This document shows positions 56,509 to 64,000 of a stretch of DNA of 64,000 nt, in pieces. The position numbers and the translations under genes are program-made. The notes under the pieces were generated by a model, which worked only from the letters and a program-made list of their open reading frames with translations, did not search any database and was not told the origin of the DNA. Every line of letters starts with the position of its first letter. Position 1 is the first letter of the stretch. Source of the stretch: Spongilla lacustris (Eukaryota; Porifera; Demospongiae; Spongillida; Spongillidae); the NCBI GenBank assembly GCA_949361645.1, contig OX442436.1:2294032-2358031 (forward strand). The letters run 5' to 3'.

Positions 56509-56760
56509 ATGGTGGCTGGGTCTTGATACTTCAGGAGGTTCCTCTTGCCCTTTTTGCCCTGGCATTGCCCTAGACCCACTAGGTCACCATGCAGCCTCTT
56601 GCAGACATGGTTTGGACCTGCACCTTGACAACGCTGAGTGTCAGGTGGCTCTTAGATGGTGGCTGGGTCTTGATACTTCAGGAGGTTCCTCTTGCCCTTT
56701 TTGCCCTGGCATTGCCCTAGACCCACTAGGTCACCATGCAGCCTCTTGCAGACATGGTGG
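56509..56760. repeat. ~105-bp direct duplication
   Basis: GATGGTGGCTGGGTCTTGAT ... GCAGCCTCTTGCAGACATGG occurs at about 56509-56613 and again at about 56655-56759, separated by about 42 bp of family I coding sequence. Confidence 0.9.
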
Positions 56761-57268
56761 GGATGTAGTTTCACGGCACAACAATTTGCGTGACATCTTT
56801 GCTGACATTTGTCGCCATGCTCACCTTTCTGTGAAGGTTGAAGTGGGATATGGCTTAAGTAGGGAACATTTCAACTCCCGTCCTGCAGATGTTCTTGTTC
56901 GAAGTTGGGACAGAGGAAAGCCTGCAGCCTTTGATGTCACAGTTGCCTCACCTCTAACCCCTGCTACTCTGAATGAAGCTAGTGCATCTGCAGGGGCAGC
57001 AGCCCATGTGGCTGAAAACAGGAAGCATGCTGCAAATGATACAAAGTGCCAGGAGTTGGGGTGGTCATGTATCCCCCTGGCAGTCGAAACATATGGAAAC
57101 TGGGGGAAGGAAGCACAGTATGTATTTTCCCGCCTAGCATCCCTACTTGCTGTTGGCCAGTCAAGTCCCAAACCAAAAATGGTTGCAGAAATTTATGGCC
57201 GCCTCAACCTCTCACTGGTAAGATCAGTGGCAAGGGCCATCATGGGAAGGGAGATGGTCCATGGATAG
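56612..57268 (+). CDS. Non-LTR retrotransposon C-terminus (family I), copy 2
   Basis: 218-residue open frame: CPFCPGIALDPLGHHAASC (zinc finger), HGGDVVSRHNNLRDIFADIC, RPADVLVRSWDRGKPAAFDV (acids 14 apart), AENRKHAANDTKCQELGWSC, LAVETYGNWGKEAQYVF, IYGRLNLSLVRSVARAIM. A fragment only: no RT core. TTAATTATTAATAATT follows at about 57345. Intact motifs suggest recent insertion relative to the copies at 4854, 6980 and 53083. Confidence 0.8.
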   Translation: MDLHLDNAECQVALRWWLGLDTSGGSSCPFCPGIALDPLGHHAASCRHGGDVVSRHNNLRDIFADICRHAHLSVKVEVGYGLSREHFNSRPADVLVRSWDRGKPAAFDVTVASPLTPATLNEASASAGAAAHVAENRKHAANDTKCQELGWSCIPLAVETYGNWGKEAQYVFSRLASLLAVGQSSPKPKMVAEIYGRLNLSLVRSVARAIMGREMVHG

Positions 57269-57861
57269 ACTTATTGCAGGTGTTAAATAAGCTTTACATT
57301 GTGCTAATAGTTTCATTTGTGTATGTTTTGCTTGTAATCTGAAAAATTAATTATTAATAATTAAAAAAATTCAATTTAACAAAAACCCTATGACATTAAC
57401 GGTGAGGGAGGTCGATGAGAGGATACGTCACAATGACGCTAATTTTTCCAAAAATCGTTTGGAGAAGGCCCCTAAGAAAACGAAACTGACAAGTCAATAA
57501 AACCAGGTTCCACAGCACTTGATTGTCGATTGGGCTTGGGAAGGACAGAAAGAATACATAAGTGAATAATAATAGTATTGCAATTCAAAAATATAAATAT
57601 ACCGTATATGGATTCAAACGCTAACAACCTGCATGCTCCCACAAGCCTGCCAACAGCGCCAGCATCTCTAAAGATCCAAGTAGAAAATTGGGCTAATCTA
57701 TCAGTGATGCTGTTTGATAGTACGTTGCAACGGTCAGTCTGCCTTTTTGCTGTCTCTAAAAGCTTGCAGCATCATGTACGTAGTACGCGTCTGGCTAAAA
57801 GACTACATGTAGTACAATAACTACTCACGATGCATGGTGTGCGCGTAGTCTGCGTTGCTGC

Positions 57862-57910
57862 ATGATGTACATAGACCGGGGGCGTAAGGGGGCATTAACC
57901 GGGTTTGCCA

Positions 57911-57949
<39 letters not shown>

Positions 57950-58494
57950 TTTTTTTTCGAATCCACCCCTGGGAAGCAAGTATTTTTACTAGGTTGCATG
58001 GCCTACGTCACGTCGCAATGTCATGTGACAATTTATATTGCAACTTTTTATATTGGGGGCAAGCGAGTATGGCGCGTCAATGGAATGGAGCGTATTGTCA
58101 GAGTTTATCAGCGGTCGCCCGAGCCAGATATGAATCTAAAGTGTTGCAAGCGGGTTTAGGCATTGTCTCTTACTCGATCGACTATCTAACTCCTGCTGTT
58201 CTTTACTTTGCTAGAAATAGGCAGATGGTACAGGAAAGAACCTTACATACCTTGGCGGGTGGTAGGAAAGAGCTTTACATGTCCGATCGCATCAAGCACC
58301 CGACAACGCAGCAAGTTTTACTTGATAGACGTGCTAAACTATCCTTACGCTTTGCCCCCAATGTAAAATTTTATACGTATAAAATCGCTTCGTCACATGA
58401 CATCACGAGATCCATGCAACCCCTCTATATCTGTTTTAGCATGTTTCTACGCATTTACACGTATATGCTATGTTTTGTGACGCAAAGCGGGTAA
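57862..58494 (+). CDS. Unrecognised open frame between poly(C) tracts
   Basis: The first 40 or so codons run through a poly(C) tract (57913-57949) and are not credible. A better start is ATG 58069 (MARQWNGAYCQSLSAVARAR), giving about 141 residues to the stop at 58494. The tract is followed by GAATCCACCCCTGG, similar to the TIRs of the hAT elements in this window, so the frame may be part of a transposon. No domain, signal peptide or membrane segment recognised. Codon use is balanced. Might be chance. Confidence 0.25.
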
Positions 58495-59320
58495 TGGCAC
58501 CCCCCCCCCCCCCCCCCCCCCTCCCCCGGCCCCTGTTAGTAGAAGAACAGCGCTGCCTGTAGCAAGTGCTTCGTCATTTCACTCACCAGATGCCATTCTG
58601 CTGATGCTGTAACGCGCTAACGCAAAAGGATCATACACCAATATTAATATACTGCGCGTAAGCGGCGGATGTTGACGCTAGTCAAAACTACTCAGTTGCA
58701 TTCTTGAGCCCTGTCTGTTTTCATTAATTCAATAAAAGTGTTCCTATCTCGAGTTGACAGGACACGACGTATTTTGTTCTCTACAAGCGCAACGTTTAGT
58801 GATTCGAAACTGCTCAGTTAGTCTTCGAATATATGTAATAGTAGTTCGTCAGTATTAATTTAACTCATGCATCAAGGGCACTACTGTACACGATCTACCG
58901 CATGTCAAATAGTTGCCTACAATAATAATGATTATGTAATATTATCTTATACATACTATGATATAGTATACATGCAGCAATGTCATATCAGTTCTGCGTG
59001 CTACATATATATAAGCATAAATTGTACAGTGTAGCCTGACAAGCTGCCGCACGGGATGTCCGGCATGCTCCTTTCCCAGGGCTTGATTGGAAAAGGAAAA
59101 GCACACGTAGGCAATACAAAACCCTTACATTTCCATAGACAAATACTGTGACGTCATGCATGATCTCAAATTTATCGTTACAACTCTTTAATTTCAGGTA
59201 TACAAATTACTTGATGTATTTCATACTTCCTGCATGTGGCTACATAAAAGCAGGTCACTCCATCTTATATTATTTCTTAATTGTCATTCGACTGAGTGAT
59301 TGGGTGATAAATAAGAAAAC
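58495..59320. other. Upstream region of copy B
   Basis: Poly(C) at 58499-58521. AT-rich towards the ATG at 59321. No promoter element singled out. Confidence 0.4.
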
Positions 59321-61097
59321 ATGTTTGAGGAGGAAACGCACCTTATGAAGAAGGAGATCTCGGTGGAAGCAGCCAAACGGCAGTGCCTTCGGGATTTAGA
59401 CTGCTTCGTCATGGATAACTCCATCCGCGAGAGTACCGTTGGCCAACTCAGGGGCCATACCATGGAGAACAAATGGAAAATCTTCAACGAAGTAAAAAAG
59501 TGCGGATTCAAGAATTTTGTTGTTGCTGCATTCTCCCACGCGACTCGCGTGGATGACGAGTTTGTCCAGGAACTGGTTAAGAGTGGAGAAGATGTTTCGA
59601 CCCTGTACGCCTTCACTGATGTCTCCGAAGGCGTAAAGGACGGTGTTCATGATACAACGACGCTGCCAGTAGCACTGACCAAGATGAGGGCATTCGGGCT
59701 AAACAACCCAATAATAGAGATTGATTTACATGACCAGTCGGTCGATTGGACCAGATTTAAGGTTGCCAATATGTGCGAGCTGGTATTAAAGCGAATGAAT
59801 TGGAGCCGTCAATGTCTCAGCTCTAGTGCAAAAATTTTCGTCAACTTGCGAGATTTTCCGCTCGTTATGGCGGAAATACCCGAACGAGCTCTGGAGGTCG
59901 TTGCCTGGCTCTCGGCGCTGCCTCCTAATCAACGGCCGTATGGTATATTGTTTGAAGAGCCGACTGGAAAGTATCTGCCAGATGAGGTGGGGGCGTGGAC
60001 CGCTAGTGTGCGGAGGGTCATGGACAAGAACGGATGGACAGCGGGACTCTTATTGGTGCACGTGCACGAGAAATGGGGCTTTGCGGAAACCGTGCAGTTG
60101 GAGTGCCTAGCTAGAGGAGCAAACGGAGTATGGGCGAGTGTCTGTGCCGAAGGAGCCGCTGTGGGACATGCGTGCACCTCCGTCACACTCATGAATTAAC
60201 CTGATCTGCATGGGAAACAACAAAGTCAAGGAGCGATACAACTGCACGTACTTGCGGACAGCGGCTAAAAACGTCACAAACATTGCTGTTGGCTACGAAC
60301 CCCATCCCAGGCAAGTCGTGTATGGCGAGAGAGCGTTAGATTTCACTTTCGACTTTGGTGGTATCGCCGGAGGCCGTTTGGACAAAGATGAGTTCAACAT
60401 GGCGGACTTCTTTGGTGAGCAGGCTCCTGTGAGAATAAGCACCCTCTCGTCACCTGCCATGATCAAGGAAAGGTTAGTGGATTTATTTGGCAATGATGAA
60501 CAGTTTACGGAAGAAATGGCAGTCAATATGCAGAAGGTGATGCTGGAGGACCTTCTTGCCAATCGAAAGGAAGAGTACATGAGTGAGGTAGGAATCGCAG
60601 TTTTGTTGGACCGTGCAGGAGGCAAAGTGACAGAGAGAATGAGGGATGTAATAGCGAAACTGGAGGTCAATAAGCCAAACGAAAAGAGACTCATTGGAGA
60701 CGTGCGCAAAATCTGGGATACCTGGGATTTGTGCGACGAAGAGCAGAATGATGAGCGATTGGAGTTCCATTCCTTCTACAATGGATTTATGGCTCCTTAC
60801 TTTGGGTGTTTCAGGTGCGAGGATACACGAAAGGGGCTGAAGGCCATCGACATGGATTCTGATGGCTATGTGGAATGGAGTGAATTTCTGGTTTATGTCA
60901 AATGGGCAATTCGAGAATACCCCAACATTAAAGACATCGATGAGCTTTTGTCAATAACCTTCCGGAAGGGCATAATTCCGGCTATGAGAGACGAATTAAC
61001 ACAGGAAAACACATCAGCGGGGGAGAAATATCATTTCAAGAGGAAAGGCATTATGCATATCAGACCTGTAACACAGGAGAAGTCTACTACACGATAG
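59321..61097 (+). pseudogene. DRE-TIM metallolyase-like/EF-hand protein, copy B (4-bp insertion)
   Basis: Start ATG 59321 (MFEEETHLMKKEISVEAAKR). D32, R36, E37 form the D...RE site; H247 and H249 the HVH metal ligands; then ARGANGVWASVCAEGAAVGH, the barrel's closing strands. After SVTLMN the copy has TTAA inserted (60196-60199), creating an immediate stop; without it the reading continues as copy A does (LICMGN). The second part (from about 60204) has MADFFGEQAPVRIST, a helical linker, the EF-hand loop DMDSDGYVEWSEF and a C-terminal extension KYHFKRKGIMHIRPVTQ that copy A lacks. Joined length about 590 residues. No introns. No lesion at the T-run where copy A is broken. About 95% identical to copy A by eye, and in opposite orientation 50 kb away. 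Confidence 0.75.
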
Positions 61098-61120
61098 AAA
61101 AAAAAGTGCATGTGTAAGGG

Positions 61121-61126
61121 AATAAA
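61121..61126 (+). terminator. Polyadenylation signal AATAAA (copy B)
   Basis: AATAAA 24 bp after the stop codon of copy B. Confidence 0.5.
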
Positions 61127-61463
61127 TGTGCAAATTGATATTTTGTGTATTACATTGCCTATACATTAATTGCCATCTGGCCGGCAACTGAGCTAATCAA
61201 ATAAAATCAGTTGGTATACTTGGTTGTTCTCATATATGGATATTATCAATTATATATTGAATTCTGTGTAAGGTCACTTGCTTTTCTAAATTCACCTTTT
61301 AAATTTTGATTGCTAAAGTGTGCCAGTAAATTGCACTGAAAGTTGTTATTAAATATACACCACCATATGCAACTTTGACTACTAGAATGCAATTTGCTTC
61401 TCTCTTTAGCTGCATGCATGGCTAGTTAACAAATTCTTTTATTATCGTTTTAGTACTATACTC

Positions 61464-61465
<2 letters not shown>

Positions 61466-61496
<31 letters not shown>

Positions 61497-61608
61497 CGTT
61501 CGATGCTTGAGTTCCGCCCCTTCTAGTTACGGTACTTAAAAAAAAAAATTGCACCAGGCTAGAAGGTGACAGCGCTCTCGCTTTTCGTATTTGGCTAAAC
61601 GCGATCGA

Positions 61609-61646
<38 letters not shown>
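61466..61646. repeat. Two long poly(C) tracts
   Basis: C-runs at about 61466-61495 and 61612-61646, separated by about 115 bp including a poly(A) run. Confidence 0.9.
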
Positions 61647-61648
<2 letters not shown>

Positions 61649-62317
61649 CCCATCCTTGATAAATGCTTTTAGAAGTTCCACAGTCCTATTAATCGATCAC
61701 CCCCACCAGACTTCCTGGCTACGGGCCTGTATAACTACCATAGGAGGGAATTTGTTACCCACCGGCTTTAATAAAGTGCTGTCTACACGTTCCTGTTCTG
61801 GGGGATTAATCAGTTGTGATACATTAAAGAATTCATCCGAATAATGAAATTTTTGTGCGTGTTGAGTTTGTTGCCCGGCGCTATAGGAGCCAGCTGAAGT
61901 TCCACAGTGTGTAGATAGATCTACTTATAATGTTGCACATACATGTATCTCCTATACAGCAGGGTTTATGATCGCTTAAGCATTTGATCATGACACACAC
62001 TGATGTACAATGTCATGAGCATGCATGGAATATTACTGAATATATGCGCACGCATGCTCTATACTGTATCAGGGGCGGATTCAGGGGGGGGTCTTTGGGG
62101 TCTAAAGACCCCCCCTTGGCTCCAAGTAATGAATAATTAATTAGATGGTGACGCATGCGTGGTTAATTGAGTCTTACCGCGAAATGAAGCGATCGAAAGG
62201 TGCGAGCTGTGCTACAGGATGTAAGCGTGTCAATGCAGTGGATCTCAGGTCCTTTTTCTCAGGAAACAGGTAGATATAAGCAAACTAAAGTACTGTCTGA
62301 CAAGTATTAAACACTCG

Positions 62318-62362
62318 ATATATATATATATATATATATTATATAATTATATATATATATAT
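62318..62362. repeat. (TA)n microsatellite
   Basis: About 45 bp of TA-rich dinucleotides inside the hAT element. Confidence 0.9.
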
Positions 62363-62391
62363 GTGCATGTGTATTTAACTTAGACCAGCTG

Positions 62392-62640
62392 TTGGCCACG
62401 TTGAGGCTTCGGGTGCACAAAGAAATCCAAAGTTGCACGATGGACAAAATGGCATTGCTGAGCAGCAAGAACCACAGGAGTGCGAGGAACAAGAAGCAAT
62501 TGTCCAAATTCTGCCTTCTGAATTGGTCAGCTCCTCTGTTCAGCTTAAGCCAACAGCTTCCATCAGCTAAGGCATTACATACTGAGCTGGATGTATGGCG
62601 AATGAAATGGAAAGTTAATCCATCAAAGCAAAAGAGCTAG
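62392..62640 (+). pseudogene. Residual hAT transposase fragment
   Basis: 82-residue frame ending LPSAKALHTELDVWRMKWKV, resembling the ELD..WR.KW helix that precedes the C-terminal domain of P52rIPK-type hAT transposases. Rest unreadable; no catalytic residues. Confidence 0.5.
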
Positions 62641-63058
62641 ATACGCCTACAAAGACTCTTATTTTTGTTGACAAGGATTACTTTCCAAACATTTACTTTA
62701 CTCCTTGTCATATCGGGTAATGAAAGATTAAACGATTTGGCATTGATGCTTATTCATAGGTATATAGAGCGGTGGTTGAAGAGTTTTCTCGTCGTCATCC
62801 ACGCAGGCTTTCGTTTTTCAGAATAGCGTATTGTGTGCTTAAATTAGGTTGCACTTGATGCTATCAAATTAAGTGTTTTGGAACTGTATCATTATGAAAA
62901 GTGCTTTAATTTTCATGCTAAATAAATGGAAAACTAAAAAAGCGGCTCGGGCTCCGCCCCAGACCCCGCCACGGGAGGGGCGCGCCCCCTCCCGTACCCT
63001 CCCCCTTCATGAATTTAATCTTAGACCCCCCCTTCCAGAATTCCTGGATCCGCCCCTG

Positions 63059-64000
63059 TGTATACTAGTAACTGTTACAGTTTCTTCTTTCTTACTCCAC
63101 GTGCATATATTCATGTCTCCACGTACGCACATAAATAAGCTGTATCCGTAGTTATGACACTGTACAAATGTTCGTGACACTGATCCTGGCAAAAAGTGAT
63201 CTATTTTTGCTACCAAACTGATATAATAAATTATATTTATATTGTGTAATTATATATAGCCGGTTTCACACTGAACTCGATCGACTCGGTCCCCTCCTTT
63301 TCGGTATACAGGTATACGGCCGAGCCGGGTAACTGGGTCCCTTCCCGGACCAAAATCCCTCGATGTACGATATCGGGCACTAGATGTTTTTTATATGCTT
63401 GTCCTCGTGCACATTGTACGTGCAAGAAATTATAGCTCTGTTGCACGCGATCGCTAGTTTGGCGTAGGCCGTAGCCACACCCTTGCGTACATCGGTACAT
63501 GTATCCACATTGACGTACGTAACGAAATTGGGTCAAATTGGCTTGCAAATTAGCAAACAACACCCACGCGATAAAAAAAGACTATTGTCTAACAATGATA
63601 TCACACCGCTTTAGCTTGGGGGGGGGGGGGGGGGGGGGGGGGGGGCGGGGGGCGGGGCGGCACATCCACGTACGTAACGGGTAACTCGCAAATTACCATC
63701 CATAAACTAACAGGGCCATTTATAATTTATACTCAGCGTAGCTGCATGTTGTAATTATTTGAGGAGGCGAGTTAGGGCTAGGGGGGCATAATCCACCCCT
63801 GATACCACTTGCAAGCATCCATTATTACGCATCGCAGATTTTCTTCTCGTATCCGGTGGTAAATTAAAACAGCTAATAGTTGAAGGCAATATAGAAGTGC
63901 ACGTGGTTATGACAGACTGGGCTATTCCAGAAATGCAACTCCGAGTGGTATACATTGTATAATGGACGGAATGTACGTACATCATGTGTATTTCTGTGCG
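63059..64000. other. Non-coding end of window with poly(G) tract
   Basis: Poly(G) at about 63618-63645. No gene recognised. Confidence 0.5.

Larger units (their letters stand above)
53992..57474. mobile_element. TIR-bounded block containing three retroelement ends
   Basis: Left terminus AAGGGGGCTTGTCCAAACGA then TTTTGGAAAAATTAGTGTCA and TTGTGACGT; the right terminus (57424-57474) is its inverse with about five differences. The roughly 50-bp TIRs indicate a DNA transposon whose interior was later invaded by the retroelement 3' ends at 54172-57268. Target duplication not resolved. Confidence 0.65.
62070..63058. mobile_element. hAT element with 5-bp target duplication, second copy
   Basis: Ends CAGGGGCGGATTCAGG and CCTGGATCCGCCCCTG are inverse (one mismatch). 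TGTAT flanks both (62065-62069, 63059-63063). Short inverted GGGGTCTTTGG / GACCCCCCCTT blocks follow the ends. It contains a short residual transposase-like frame. Same family as 39050-40218. Confidence 0.85.

Overview
This window looks like nuclear DNA of a marine invertebrate, plausibly a sponge or another early-branching metazoan. Evidence for an animal: spliced genes with canonical GT-AG introns, a tandem-domain protein tyrosine phosphatase, a kinesin-14 fragment, RAG1 N-terminus-like sequences, hAT, Ty3 and non-LTR elements, (AC)n microsatellites, and very many poly(G)/poly(C) tracts and TACATGTA palindromes. The species cannot be fixed from sequence alone. There are no operons, and I saw no rRNA, tRNA or CRISPR locus.

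Layout. 1-7.4 kb is a graveyard of decayed retroelements: the 3' ends of several non-LTR families whose C-terminus carries a zinc finger and a restriction-endonuclease-like domain, plus a Ty3 integrase remnant and a terminal-inverted-repeat element holding a telomere-like tract. 8.2-9.9 kb (minus) and 59.3-61.1 kb (plus) hold two inverted copies of an intronless gene for a DRE-TIM metallolyase-like protein fused to an EF-hand; each is broken at a site where the other is intact. 11.2-12.8 kb is a degenerate gene resembling the RAG1 N-terminal region, with a RING-like segment that has grown into a minisatellite. 13.9-18.4 kb is a complete-looking Ty3/gypsy retrotransposon with identical 119-bp LTRs and a 6-bp target duplication. 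24.5-27.1 kb (minus) carries pieces of a kinesin-14 and of an Ldh2-family dehydrogenase. 27.96-35.4 kb is a four-exon DUF4440/SnoaL-like gene whose 6.6-kb intron contains a perfect hairpin, a TTAA element and a second RAG1-N-like fragment. 37.6-38.1 kb (minus) encodes a C11orf68/DUF1917-like protein. 39.05-40.2 kb and 62.07-63.06 kb are related hAT elements with 5-bp target duplications.

40.8-52.8 kb is the best gene: a 14-exon tandem protein tyrosine phosphatase of 658 residues, all exon phases agreeing, with an active-looking first domain and a dead second domain. Most of its introns contain their own minisatellite, and one also contains a 1.5-kb foldback transposon. 54.0-57.5 kb is a TIR-bounded block holding three non-LTR retroelement 3' ends arranged head to tail.

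Functionally the host genes are unrelated single genes. Much of the rest is transposable elements, foldback elements and tandem repeats, and several host-like genes carry lesions (single-base or 2-4 bp indels) that may be pseudogenization or assembly error.
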